64,000 bases of DNA from Ophiodon elongatus (GCA_016806645.1 JACSYO010001685.1:1755001-1819000); one strand, 5' to 3'. Counted from the first letter of the stretch, positions 23,524 to 34,745 are shown. Program-made: numbers and translations. Notes: generated from the letters alone by a model not told the origin.

Positions 23524-25275
23524 TTAAAAGTCAGCGTCGTCATCGTCGCCGTCTTCTTGCAGTTGCTCCAAAGATTGAAGATAATCTCGAGCCAAGATCT
23601 TCTTAGGCAGGATATCTATAAAAATAAAAGAATAGCACACTGCGTCAAACTCGTTCTTACTGCGTAGACGTGTCCTCTTGCTGTAGCCGTACCCGTCCCG
23701 ACTGTGGACACTTTTCAAGCCATGTGAAGTGAAGTGCTGTGAAACGGTGTTTGCACCGTCTGAATGGGGGACGACTGCTTGTGGAAATAAGGAATAACCT
23801 TTTAGAGTTGGGAAATAAATCAACACAAACCATTAAAATGTTGCTGGAGTAAAAGATGAGTAGGGGAGAAATATACAGTATGGATTAAATCCTCTATCAT
23901 TTTAAATTGCAATATTGATGTATAGCATTATTTAGCAAATTTCCTGGAAAAATCTATTTAAAAAAAACTGTTTACAGATAAATAACCGGAAAACAACAGT
24001 ATTTCCTTGAAGCAATATTTTTCTTTAAATGTGCAAGACTGCACATAGAGGCATCATAAACTAAAATATATATTAAACAGATTATTACATAATTGGGATA
24101 CCTTGCTAAAACTAACGCAGTCTAATACAACAGTTCTGCAAGAATTCAGTCAGATATTTACTGAAACAGTTCGAGAGGAGTTGATTCAACTTCATGATCA
24201 TTACGTAGGATGTAGTTTGTGATGTTGTTGAGTCTTATTGCATTTCTAATATTTTGTCAGAGCCATTTATAACATCCATCCATCCATCCATCCATTTTCC
24301 TCCGCTTATCCGGGGTCGGGTCGTGGTGGCAGCAGCCCAGCAGGCCGACCCAGGCTCCCCTCTCACCCGCAACACGTTACAGCTCGTTCTGGGGATCCCG
24401 AGGCGTTCCCAGGCCAGCTGGGAGATATAATCCCTCCAGCGTGTCCTGGGTCTTCCCCGGGGCCTCCTACCAGTTGTAACAACGAGGGTATAAATGTGCA
24501 ACACAATATCACAAACTGCTGCACCCATAAACCATAAAGTTGATTGTAACCTTCGTGGAGAGCAGATTTAATGCAGGGCCTTTTGTATTAGACTGCATTA
24601 ATCTGAGCTCGTGAACACAAACACACGTAATGTATCAGGGCCGTAACTTACATGAGCTCTGGGAGGCTCCAGGTTACACTAATGTTTCATGTTTCAGTGG
24701 TAAAGAGTCCGCAGGGACCGACATGACACCCTGCGGGGACCAACATGACACCCTGCGGGGACCGACATGACACCCTGCGGGGACCAACATGACACCCTGC
24801 GGGGACCAACATGACACCCTGCGGGGACCAACATGACACCCTGCAGGTGCACCAGGCCGCAGCTGGCTCTCACCTGTGAGGAAGTGGAAGGTCTCCGTCT
24901 CCTCCGCGGCGTTGGCCAGGTCGGTGTAGGACAGGGAGTGGGTCTCTTTCCCGGGGCCGTTGTTGAACGAGGCCACAGCCAGGTGCTGCACGAACAGCTC
25001 CTTCAACGACACACAACACAAGTCAGCGGGGCAGACAACTCAGACGGGGAAGGAGCAGCCATGTTTACTAGGATCACTAATCCCTGCAGCTGAGGGACGA
25101 CGAGCACCGGGGGGCTGCTTACGGTCGCCTTGGTGGTGAGGAACAGGGCGTCCTGGTTGATGCTGGAGACGTCGGGGGAGCTCTTCATGATCAGCCGCAC
25201 CCTGGATATGGGCAGGGAGACGGCCTTCTTGTTGGCGGACGACTGGTCGTCTTTGTCTGCAGTGTTTTGAGACAT
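23524..25275 (-). CDS. chrac1: CHRAC1, chromatin accessibility complex histone-fold subunit (CHRAC-15)
   Basis: Three exons in transcript order: 25275-25123, 25000-24874 and 23615-23524. They give 372 nt and 123 residues (human 131, from memory). An in-frame ATG two codons upstream, at 25281, could also be the start. Residues about 18-95 form the histone fold: SLPISRVRLIMKSSPDVSSI, INQDALFLTTKATELFVQHL, LSYTDLANAAEETETFHFL and DILPKKILARDYLQSL. The protein ends in an acidic tail (QEDGDDDDADF). CHRAC1 pairs with POLE3 through the histone folds and joins SMARCA5 (ISWI) and BAZ1A/ACF1 to slide nucleosomes in the nucleus; this is family knowledge. Intron 2 carries a Rex3-like fragment and a 22-bp minisatellite. 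The gene is divergent from gatad1. Confidence 0.95.
24273..24475 (-). mobile_element. 5'-truncated Rex3-like (RTE clade) LINE end
   Basis: Read on the minus strand, it encodes the reverse-transcriptase C-terminal remnant RGRPRTRWRDYISQLAWERL followed by a short tail of GATG tandem units at 24273-24290. A GATG tail and strong 5' truncation are the hallmarks of fish Rex3 elements. Only about 200 bp remain. It sits in chrac1 intron 2, in the same orientation as the gene. Confidence 0.7.
24716..24847. repeat. 22-bp GC-rich minisatellite in chrac1 intron 2
   Basis: Six tandem copies of a 22-bp unit (ACC[G/A]ACATGACACCCTGCGGGG). Copies differ almost only by the G/A at the fourth base, and the last is slightly degenerate. 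It ends about 27 bp from the chrac1 exon 2 donor. Confidence 0.93.
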
Positions 25276-25330
25276 CTTCATGAAGCACCCGGACAGTCAG
25301 GCGGAACTTGAGTATGTTTTGAACGGTGAC

Positions 25331-25370
25331 GCGTTTCTTCTTCTTCTTCTTCTTCTTCTTCTTCTTCTTC
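25331..25370. repeat. (TTC)n microsatellite upstream of chrac1
   Basis: About 13 TTC units, 55-95 bp upstream of the chrac1 start codon, so within its promoter or 5' UTR. It reads GAA on the chrac1 sense strand. Confidence 0.93.
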
Positions 25371-25465
25371 ACGTGTCACTGGACCACTGCCACCTGCTGG
25401 AGGGAGTCACGAACCACTTTTACTGCAACATAATTATCCCACAAAAATGTCCCAATATTACTATT

Positions 25466-25823
25466 ATTGTCATATATCTTTCACATTACTTTTAGGGAAA
25501 AACATATAAAACATTATTATATTACTGACTGTTTTACTGAACTACATGTGTGTACTCTTTTTGTTTTCCCCTGAATATTTTTACTTTAATTCAATTCGAT
25601 TTATTTAGTATAGCCCAAAATCACAAATTACAAATTGGCCTCAGAGGGCTTTACAATCTGTACACATGCGACATCCTCTGTCCCGGGACCTCACATCGGT
25701 GACTAATATTGTCATATATCTTTAATATTACTTTTAGGGCAATAACATTATATTATTATACTACTGACTGTTTTACTAAACACATACATGAGTGTACTCT
25801 TTTTGTTTTCCCTGACTATGTTT
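25466..25823. repeat. Direct 115-bp duplication flanking a dispersed repeat
   Basis: 25466-25581 and 25708-25823 are about 80-85% alike by eye, sharing TTGTCATATATCTTT, ATTACTTTTAGGG, ACTGACTGTTTTACT and GTACTCTTTTTGTTTTCCC. The 125 bp between them (about 25585-25705) contain TATAGCCCAAAATCACAAAT and CAGAGGGCTTTACAATCTG. I remember these as a very common teleost repeat, possibly the 3' end of a LINE or SINE. This is the spacer between chrac1 and gatad1. Confidence 0.6.
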
Positions 25824-26150
25824 CCTGTATTCCGTCACACTGGTTTTGTATTAATCAATCATTAATGAAGTTTATATTGTGCCCTACAATAACAGCTCAA
25901 CAGGCTGAGGCTCCTCCAGTCCGGTGGAGGCGCGTGACTGAGGAACCGCAAACCACCGAAGAAGAAGAAGAAGAGCCGACGTCAAAGAGGCAAAGAAGAA
26001 GAAACGGTGGCGTTCGCAATGGCGGTGATTTGGCTACAAAAATAAACAGTCCAGGTTGCAATTAGATGCAGTCGCAATTATTGCGATTAATCTCTTGCCA
26101 TACCTGTGGCAGGTAGGAAACACCTGTCTCTCTAATCGAGTCATTAGGCG

Positions 26151-26158
26151 TGACGTCA
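26151..26158. promoter_or_regulatory. Full cAMP response element near gatad1 start
   Basis: TGACGTCA, the perfect palindromic CREB/ATF site, lies 78-85 bp upstream of the gatad1 ATG. Function is inferred from sequence only. Confidence 0.55.
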
Positions 26159-26235
26159 GAGACGCTCAGTTAGCAGGAGCCAGCGTCTCATTGTTGAGCA
26201 CTGACGGTCATTTCCTCGTCGGCTGGTCCCTAACG

Positions 26236-27792
26236 ATGCCGCTGGGTTTGAAGCCATGCTGTGCTGTTTGCAAGACGACCTCCTCCTCCATGTGGAAGAA
26301 AGGGAACCAGGGAGAGATCCTCTGCAACAACTGCACCGGGAAGAGCGGCGGCGGCGCGTCGGGAGCCTCCATGTCCTCCATCACTCTGCCCAGCAATGGC
26401 GGGGGGAAGCAGGTCGGTCACTGTGCGTAAATGTGCCTTTCACATGTCATGGTCCTCCTGGGTGCAGCCCGGACTCTGTGGGTATTTTAAAGGGAACCGT
26501 CACTCTTAAATAGATTTAAATCGATTTCACCTCCCACTGTGTGAACCCTTTTTACAGGACAGTTTTGTAAATTATAAGAAGTACTTCCTGAAGCTGAACA
26601 GCATCATAGGGGATTATAATAATGGTTATAATAATGGTTATAATAAGTTCCAGAGCGGCCCTTGGGGACTATGCAGGGACTTGAGGACATGTCCTTCAAT
26701 TTCCGTGTTGATGCTGTGAATTCCACCTAGGCAAGACTACTGTTTGTATAAACAACAAGTCAACACAGCTTGGCACGGTGCGCTAATTCGAAGCTTAAAT
26801 AACTGGTTTGTGTTGCTTTTAGTCCAAGCAGGAGATCCACAGGAGGTCTGCACGGCTGAGAAGCACCAAGTACAAAGCTCCTGCGTCTGAGAAGAAGGTG
26901 TCAACAAAAGGAAAGGGGAGAAGACACATATTCAAACTTAAAAATGTAAGTTAGAGATGGATTTGATAAGCAAATTTAGTTATTGCTCTTGTTATTGTGC
27001 TGTGCTATTAATGTATGTTTGACCCCGTGTGTGTGTGATCTCTTTCCTCAGCCAATCAAAGCACCAGAGTCTGTTGCAACAGTCATCACAGCAGAATCTG
27101 TATTTTATAAGGTATGTTTTATTATTCTGACCTCTTTTTTTTTCTTTTTTTCTGCTCAATATCTAATTAATCTATCCCATTTTCATCTGAAAGCATTTCC
27201 TGATATGTTTTCAGCATTTCTTCATCTTATTGCAGCTTCAACTATTACTGTTGTACTAAACCTTCATCCAGTGACGCATGTGAGAGAAGGAACCAGACCG
27301 TTTTCGTTCTTAATGTTTGTACTTGTATCCTTTAGGGTGTATACTACCAGACAGGAGACGTGATCAAGGTAACAGACGAGGAAGACGGGAAGCCGTACTA
27401 CGCTCAGATTCGAGGATTCGTGCAGGACCAGTACTGTGAAAAGAGTGCTGCGCTGACCTGGTTGATCCCCACCCAGGCCAGCCCAAAGGACCTGTTTGAT
27501 CCTGGGACATACATTGTTGGTGAGCAATGAGAGATTAAACATTTTTACCATTTTCAAGACATTTATGTGACAAGTTAAGAACAAGTCTGTTTTTGTTTTA
27601 GGTCCAGAGGAGGATCTGCCTAGAAAGATGGAGTACCTGGAGTTTGTGTGTCACGCCCCCTCTGAATATTTCAAGTCACGGAGCTCCCCGTTCCCCACCA
27701 TCCCCATCCGACCAGAGAAGGGTTACATCTGGACCCACATAGGACCGACACCAGCCCTCACCGTCAAAGAGTCTGTCAGTGGCAGCAGTTAA
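26236..27792 (+). CDS. gatad1: GATAD1 (ODAG), GATA zinc finger domain protein 1
   Basis: Five exons at 26236-26412, 26823-26945, 27052-27111, 27336-27519 and 27602-27792; 735 nt, 244 residues, all phases consistent. The start MPLGLKPCCAVCKTT is the family start. The single GATA-type finger reads CAVC, 17 residues, then CNNC. A short Gly/Ser linker, a basic stretch (EIHRRSARLRSTKYKAP, KGKGRRHIFKLK) and a conserved C-terminal domain follow (GVYYQTGDVIKVTDEEDGKP, QIRGFVQDQYCEKSAALTWL, MEYLEFVCHAPSEYF). In mammals GATAD1 is a nuclear protein of a histone-demethylase/Sin3-type complex that binds H3K4me3 chromatin. The Gly/Ser linker is clearly shorter than in human (269 residues, from memory), which explains most of the length difference. 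Confidence 0.97.
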
Positions 27793-28084
27793 CACCGCTG
27801 TGATATGGACCCACGTCTGTTGCTTTTAAACGGACGCATGTACATTTATGTAATATAATGAAAACTTAAAAAATGGTTCACCACAGCCATTTCTTCACAA
27901 ACTAGTTGTAATTTCCAAGAAGTTGTTTACATATTACTTTTGTCTGTAGTTATAAACAAGAAAGCTCTTCTCTATCACCACTTTGTCTGTGATTGTTTCA
28001 CAATGGTATTTATTCATTGATTGAGTTGCTGTGTGGGCAACAGACTTATCCCTTTTTTTTGTTTTTGTTTTTTCCCTTTTGTGA

Positions 28085-28090
28085 ATTAAA
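28085..28090 (+). terminator. Possible gatad1 polyA signal (ATTAAA)
   Basis: The common variant ATTAAA lies 293 nt after the stop codon in a T-rich context. Confidence 0.4.
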
Positions 28091-28199
28091 CTGTAAATAT
28101 AACTTAATTGTGCCCACAATAAGATGATGTTTGCAAAGTTACGCTGATGGAAACTGAAGAACTGTAATTGTCGTGCATGTTGAAAGTGTCAAAGCACGA

Positions 28200-29100
28200 G
28201 ATTGTGCCGTACACTGTCATGGACAGGTGAGTTGTCTGATGATGCTCTACGGTGCTGTGGTCTTGAGAGACTGTAAAATGATGCTGGATCTGCGATGTGG
28301 AAACAACTGGTGGTCAAAGCATATTTTTCTCCTGAATACAGCATCAAGATAATCCAGATTATGATCAAGATTTCATCGAAGTCAGTCATGCACGTCGCTA
28401 CACTACTGACATGAAATATTTATATGAGCCAAACTACTGTGCCATCAGTCCTATGAAGGGATACATGCGGCAAGGTTGCCCGGTCCACTGCGTTATATTA
28501 TAGAGTCTATAATCATATTAAATAGAGACAGTTTATATTGCCTTAGTCCCGCCCTGCTGTGCTGTGATTGGCTAGTAGTACTTGTTACCTCTGTTGTTCT
28601 GCTCATTGTCCGGGAGAAGTTTGACATCCAGGCTTTCTGCTAGAAAGGATTTATTTTAACCCAAACCATGATCTTTCCTAAACTTGACTAAGAAGGTTTG
28701 TTGCCTTAATCGAAGGAGATTTTTTGGCAGAGGCAAGCTTCTCCCATGTGCGCTTAATTTCTGTAAACTAGCTGGTTAACTAACAAATAGATAATTGAGT
28801 CAAAAAAAAAAAAAGAAAATCAGAAAAATAAACGTATATCAGCGTTAAAAGAACTACACCTCACATGAGCATGTCCTATTCACCAATGGAGCCTCATTAT
28901 TCTACCGCTTGTCATCACCGACTTTAACCAAAGAAGGAAGTGCGCAGGGATGAACCCTCTCGCTCCGCCGCTGTACTCTTGGATATCTCGGTTACTTCAA
29001 AGGAGACTCACCTCGCCTGTGTTCGGTCGTGTCCCGGTGCTCTTCTTCCATAGATGTCACATTTAAGTTTCCCCTCGTGGATTTGGACATTTTTAACTTT
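28200..29100. other. Intergenic between gatad1 and nkd2, with a dispersed repeat
   Basis: No exon was recognised. Around 28655-28700, the string AACCCAAACCATGATCTTTC and the following CTAAACTTGACTAAG match a repeat I remember as frequent in fish introns. The nkd2 promoter is presumably just left of 29127; the 28920-29050 part is somewhat GC-richer. Confidence 0.45.
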
Positions 29101-29126
29101 TCTTAATCCAATGATCAGGCAGGAGT

Positions 29127-31022
29127 ATGGGCAAATTCCAGTCCAAACTTGGTGAGGTGTTTTATGACATCACAAGATGTTAGGAGTTTTTTAAAAGATG
29201 AAATTCCTGATATTCTCTTTATTCTCTCATTGTTTGGACAGTTTCGAAACGCAGACAGAGTCCTGAAGGTAAGCCAGTCACCGCAGAAGCTGCACAAACA
29301 GCATAAGTACTTTTGAGTTGTTCTCTCGTGAGTTCACACATATCTCGTGTTCTGCAGGTGGTAGTCTGGGGTCCAATGTGCTGACCTGTCAAAGCGAGCT
29401 GGAGCGCATCCACAAAACCAAGCTGACAGAGGTATACAATGTCTTTTTATGATTTAATGCATATTTTGTTCATATGTTAGCCTACATATTAATGGTGTAA
29501 CACACACAGACGCAAGTAAAACTCAACCCCGAGGGCACCAACAGAGATCCAACGATGCTTATTTTAGGTTTCCTTTGACACGGTAATGGTGTGTTGATGA
29601 TGGATCACCAGATAGACGCTGTGATGGAAAGGAACTTATAGTCACCTGAAACTGTGCACATGTTTAATCGCATCCAAACGATAGAGGTTTTATTGATGAG
29701 GCAATGATTTAGAGATATACTGATGATCTTAAAGAGTGTGGGGGAAGTTGGTTTTCTTTTATGAATCAAGCGAGGAAAAGACTGGATCTGACTTTAAATT
29801 GATAATATCTACACCTACACGCAAAACGTATCTAAAGGGCAAATTTCTCCTCCAGAACATCTCCTTGAATGTATGAGAGTTTTATGTATACGATTTGTCT
29901 ATTTCCATTCAGACGAAAGCAGCAATAAAAACACTGGTTTATTGCAGTGGCAACAGCTTCATGTCAGTTAAGCCAGTTTTGGGATAAATCGTATTTGCTC
30001 ACATCACATCCAAGAGACATAAAAGATGTTTGGAGGTAGCCGTATATTTATTCTTCCGCCCTTTACTCCTCCTTCTCTATAAAGAGACTTCCAAGTCTAT
30101 GAAGTGCAACACAGCCACCCCCTCCAAACAGCAAGGTCTTTATATCCAGCTGAAAAAAAAACGTCTCCACATCTGGTACTGCTTTCCTTCTCCAGTCAGA
30201 CAGACTGTGAGAGGGGGGAGAGGAAAAAGATGTGGGGAGTGGGTGTTCGGTGGGTGTTTGATTGCGTAAATGGCATCACATGCAGACTGTGAGCATTAAT
30301 GAAGCATTCACGTTATGATACTGTTGAACCTCTTCATTACGTTGTATTTAAGGAAGACTGTGAAAACTGTTTCATAGTGTTCTATTAGCAAAAGTCATGA
30401 GGTTTAGTGAGTTATCACCAGTGTTGTTGTTTTGAGGTTTACAAAGTCCTGTATGAAAGGTCTGGAAAGTTCCACATTTTGGAAAAAGATGCCGACTCTG
30501 CCAAGTTGTTTAAAAGGTTGTGGTGGAGTTTCTGTGCTTGTTAATGGTAGAGATCTTCCTGCGATTAGATTTTCCAGCCTAATATAGTTTGAATCTCCAT
30601 GACACCACAACCGTAAACTGCAAACGGCAAAGACATCACCATTTATAAGCTATTTTATATTGTTTTCTGTCTGCTTTTGGTCTTACATGAACCTTATTTT
30701 TGTGTTCTTGATATGAAACCCATAACTTTACATTTTAAGAGTTTTCACCGATATAAAAAATAAATAAATGACATCTCAAAACATGATTGCTAAGATAAAT
30801 GTGACGTTTTTTAAAATGAAATAAAAGATAGTTAGAGAAATGTTTGTGTATTCTTGTTTGTTAAGATAACCAGTGACGCATAAAATGTGCTCCAGCTCTC
30901 GGTAAAACACTGAACCATCAACTGAATATTTACACACTTACTCGTCAGATAGCTGTGACTCAGGCTCAGGTGTCGACAACATAATTTTCTCAAAATACAC
31001 AAACCTCTTTGTTGTAATCTCT

Positions 31023-31095
<73 letters not shown>

Positions 31096-34000
31096 ACAAG
31101 AGAGGCTGACTCACGGAAGTTTCCCTAAACACTTTTTAAATATTTCTATATAAACTTTTCTATAAGGTTGTTTCATAATTCATATACTGTTTTATGGACC
31201 TATAGACCCAAGTCACTGCAGCTCGTTGACATGAACATGAGAGCACTGAAGTCGCCAGAGCATGATGTCTCCATGTTTGCGTCCCCACAGTGAAACTTCC
31301 TCTCCAGGTATCAAGTTATCAGGAAGGCTGTTCAACATTCTTGCTGAGACAAAGGCGGCTACTGTTTTGCCGACATTTGAAACTCTGACATCGGGATAGA
31401 CGCATTTGAAGGCTGATATATAACGAGGGTGTAAAAGCGAATACTGATTCCATCGCGTGCACACCTTTCTGCTACCTGCACCATCTCTGCCACTTTCCGC
31501 CCTCTTTCCCCTGAAATACAAGCCAGCATCAAAGCCTGGCAGCAGGCAGAGTGTGGCGGGCGGAGAGACGAGGGTGTTGAGAGAGAGATTGGTGTGTGTG
31601 TATTTGGGTGTGTGTGTGTGTGTGTGTGTGTATTTGGGTGTGAGGGCGGGCACTCATCTGCCCGAGCATCAGTGTGACGTTAGTGATGGATTGTTGTGTT
31701 GAGAGATAAGAAGAGTCTCGTTGGAGCTTTCAGTTCTCTCTTGCGTTACAGAGCAGACTGGTTCCTACCTGAGAGGGAAGCGAGTATGTCTGATCGGATG
31801 TTTCTTTAAATCACACAGACGGATATGAACGTTTGATAGTTTTATAATGGACTGAAGTTTTATAGTTAACTAAGGCATTTAAATAGGGTGGTGCTGCATT
31901 CCAGTGGTTGGAATTTATTGTCTCTAGTAAATCTGGCTTCATGATTCCACATTTAATTATCACATGAAACTTCAGGGACATGTCGGTTACATGTATGAAA
32001 GTGAATAAAAGCTCCAGATGTCAACAGTTTAAAGAGGAGAACCAGGAAATGCCCAAACCTCCTTTTCCTGCTCCTTTACTGTCTCACCTATAATATTTGT
32101 GTTTTTTTTTTTTTTTTTATTTCTGTTGGGAAATGAAGAAAGATTCCCATCACTGCTCCATCTGATCAAATATGTTGAACATGTCATGTTCTTGACAGAA
32201 ACCGAAGGAGTCAATGACAGTTTTTCTTGAAAGACACAAAACCTACAGATGTTCAGCATTGCGCACGTCTGGAGACCAATCCTCACACTCATGGGACATG
32301 AAAAGCACTTAATTGCTTCCTCTTTTCTTTCCCTCTCCCTCTCTTACACGTTGGCTCTCTGTTGATTTAAACTCTGTCACTCTTTTAACAGAACTTGTAC
32401 GTAGAATTGAGGGCAAACAGGTCGGACCGTAACTGCAACCTTAAAGGTGAGTGGAGAACAGCTTGAACATGCACCTTCCTGACATTTCTCACTTTCTATG
32501 TTTTTCTAAAGGGCTTGATTATTATTGTGTAGATGTTGTACATTATCGGAGCGTTTTGATACAAACGCTTTAATAGGTCACCTCCATTCTTTACCAGGTG
32601 AAAAGGAAGTGGTGAAATTAAACACATCTGTTGTATGTTTGTGTGGGAAACCTTCCACCTTTTGGATCCTGTTAGTTTCCTCTTTGCTGCTAAATGTTTA
32701 TTGAAAACAGAGTTTAAAACAAGGGATAACTTAATTGGAAAGGAACAGTATGTTAACGCAATTTTAATAGTTAGCCTCAAACTGTGAGTCTACTGCGTAA
32801 CGTTGTTCATAGTCCAGCTCTGTGTGTTGCTTAGTGGTTCTGCCACCAAAGAAGACACCTGATGGAGGTAACATCCACTTCCAGGTCAATAAACAAGCCA
32901 AGAAGAGGAACAGCCATGCTCATGTGAGTGCATATCTCTGTATCTCTGCAGCAAATACTTTTTGTACTTTCCAATCAACTTGAAGTACCAGATAGGTGAG
33001 ATTCTAGTTTGTCTGTATAATTATAGTACTGACTCTTTGTAAAGTTACACATCTGATACTAATCAACAATGTATTTTAATCACACATTGAGCCCTATGGG
33101 TTGAATCTCACAACATAAATGACTGTAAACTTTAATTCTACATAATCTACAGATGTGCGGTTAAATCTGTATTGTAGCAGTAAAAAGCTTGTCTTCCTGA
33201 TGATATGTGCACACACAGGTCACAGAGTGTAACGTGGTGCCTGATGAGGACACTCAGCAGGAGTGGGTCTTCACACTGTACAACTTTGACAACAGTGGCA
33301 AGGTCACCAAAGAAGTAGGTTTCTTTCATGCATATGGTTCAAATTAAGCACCGTTTCCGCTCGGCTTGTACACAGTGTGTATATGTATGTGTATATGTAT
33401 GTGTGTGTGTGTGTGTGTGTGTGTTCTGCAGGACATGAACAGTCTGATACACTCCATGTATGAGGTTCTAGAGGCGTCAGTCAAGCCGCCTTACGGTGGC
33501 CCCACCCCCCTGAAGATAAAGCTGGTTGTAACTCCGTCAGCTGACCCTGAGAACATCTTACAAATGGGTAAAAATAAATTTTTATTGTGGCTCTAGTAAC
33601 TGTAGGAATAATTTGTGTTAGTTAGTGTCTGAACCGTGGTATTTAACTGCTGTGATGATAATGTCACTCTCTCTTTTAAAAACAGCAACAGAGAAGGAGC
33701 AGAGTGCATCTCAGGAGTCAGGAAACCCAGTAAGAAGTTTTTATTGCGTGGATGAAAACATAGAGCGCAGAAACCACTACCTGGATCTAGCTGGCATTGA
33801 AAACTATACCTCCAAGTTTGACAATACAGGTAGAGAAACTCCTCTATTGCTGAATAGGTTTGTGCCGTCTATAAACACCTAATTCAAGAACTGTCCTCTG
33901 GAAATAAATACAATTAAAGTTGTTTTTCTTCCTATTTTTGCCCCCAGAATCCCTCTCTCAGGAGCCCAGTCAGGACGCTCGCTCTGCTCCTAAACACCAC

Positions 34001-34372
34001 CCTGTGGTGATCAGAGAGAACTACATCTCCCCGGAGTCTCCCAGAGGCCTCTCTATCTCTCATTCCCTGAAAAGCAAGGCTGTGTCAGCGGGGAAAGACC
34101 GGAATGGAGGACAGGGAAAGTCTTGCAGATTACACGGTCAACACCCTGCTTCGTGGTGCCATCCTTCCCCGCCTCAGCCTGCAGCACATAGTGTGCTGCA
34201 GCGTAGTCACAGCAAGAGGGTTCGCTCCAGGGTACAAAATGCCTCGCACTTTCGATCCACACCGGGGGGAGATAGGGAAATATTTTCCAACCTTCAGTCC
34301 TCTCGAGCCCAGAGACACGAGCACCATCACCACCATGAGCACCATCATCACCATCACCACCACCCTTCGTAA
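29127..34372 (+). CDS. nkd2: Naked cuticle family protein, NKD2-like Wnt inhibitor
   Basis: Nine exons: 29127-29151, 29242-29268, 29358-29431, 32392-32446, 32835-32923, 33219-33314, 33432-33567, 33686-33829 and 33948-34372. Together they make 1071 nt and 356 residues, with phases consistent. MGKFQSKLVSKRRQSPEG gives the N-myristoylation glycine and basic patch that hold Naked at the plasma membrane. The single EF-hand (EFX) domain is QEWVFTLYNFDNSGKVTKED followed by MNSLIHSMYEV; in this family it binds Dishevelled and dampens canonical Wnt signalling. Next is DENIERRNHYLDLAGIENY, a Naked signature. The C-terminus is the histidine-rich RHEHHHHHEHHHHHHHHPS. A C-terminus ending in HPS and lrrc14b next door (both on human 5p15) favour NKD2 over NKD1. 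The segment between the signature and the His tail is short, making it smaller than mammalian NKD2. The a/b fish paralogue is not resolved. Confidence 0.9.
31023..31093. repeat. (GT)n microsatellite
   Basis: An uninterrupted GT tract of about 70 bp in nkd2 intron 3. Confidence 0.95.
31591..31643. repeat. GT tract with duplicated GTATTTGG units
   Basis: Two copies of GTGTATTTGGGTGTG frame a pure GT run, a compound microsatellite in nkd2 intron 3. Confidence 0.85.
33401..33424. repeat. (GT)n directly upstream of the nkd2 exon 7 acceptor
   Basis: The GT run ends six bases before the CAG acceptor at 33429-33431, so the usual pyrimidine tract is replaced by alternating GT. Two GTATATGTAT-type units precede it. 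Confidence 0.85.
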
Positions 34373-34672
34373 ATGCATTTTAAACACGTATCAGACAGGT
34401 GAGAAGAGGTGGTGTAGACTATCGACCTGAAATGTGATCGTTTTGGAGGTTAAATGCAACTCAGCAGGTCCTTGAATCACCTCATTTACATTATATTCAG
34501 TGTGTAGTGGAATCAGGCTGAAGCACTGTTTTCTAATGCAAACAAACCAGAAAATATTACCTTCACTAGCTCCAGGAAAGGTCAGTTAAATGTTCACTGA
34601 TTTCTACCTCGACAGCCATTTAAATTGACAGGTTCCTCTCAGGTAGATTTCCACTTCGCTTTAAATCACTTA

Positions 34673-34724
34673 AAATGATTTAAATGTGCATTTAAATCAT
34701 TTAAAATGATTTAAATGCACATTT
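34673..34724 (+). repeat. Overlapping perfect palindromes in the nkd2 3' UTR
   Basis: 34673-34686 and 34689-34702 are 14-bp perfect inverted repeats (AAATGATTTAAATG, 2-bp spacer). 34682-34702 and 34704-34724 are 21-bp perfect inverted repeats with a 1-bp spacer, so the middle arm is shared. In RNA either of two alternative hairpins could form, 22 nt before the AATAAA signal. Confidence 0.9.
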
Positions 34725-34745
34725 TGTAGCGATACATGTGGTTTG

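Larger units (their letters stand above)
29432..32391. other. nkd2 intron 3
   Basis: A 3-kb intron with GT microsatellites at 31023-31093 and 31591-31640. A 146-codon minus-strand frame at 31213-31653 runs through the second repeat; it has no family resemblance and is not called. Confidence 0.55.

Noticed and set aside
24235..24528. Minus-strand open frame with RWRDYISQLAWERL
   Set aside because: This is the remnant reverse-transcriptase end of the Rex3-like element, not a host gene.
26983..27363. Plus-strand open frame of 126 codons across gatad1 exons 3-4
   Set aside because: It reads through gatad1 introns and only briefly shares the coding frame with an exon; the spliced gatad1 model explains the region.
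31213..31653. Minus-strand open frame of 146 codons in nkd2 intron 3
   Set aside because: Its start lies in a GT/CA repeat and no domain or splice context supports it.
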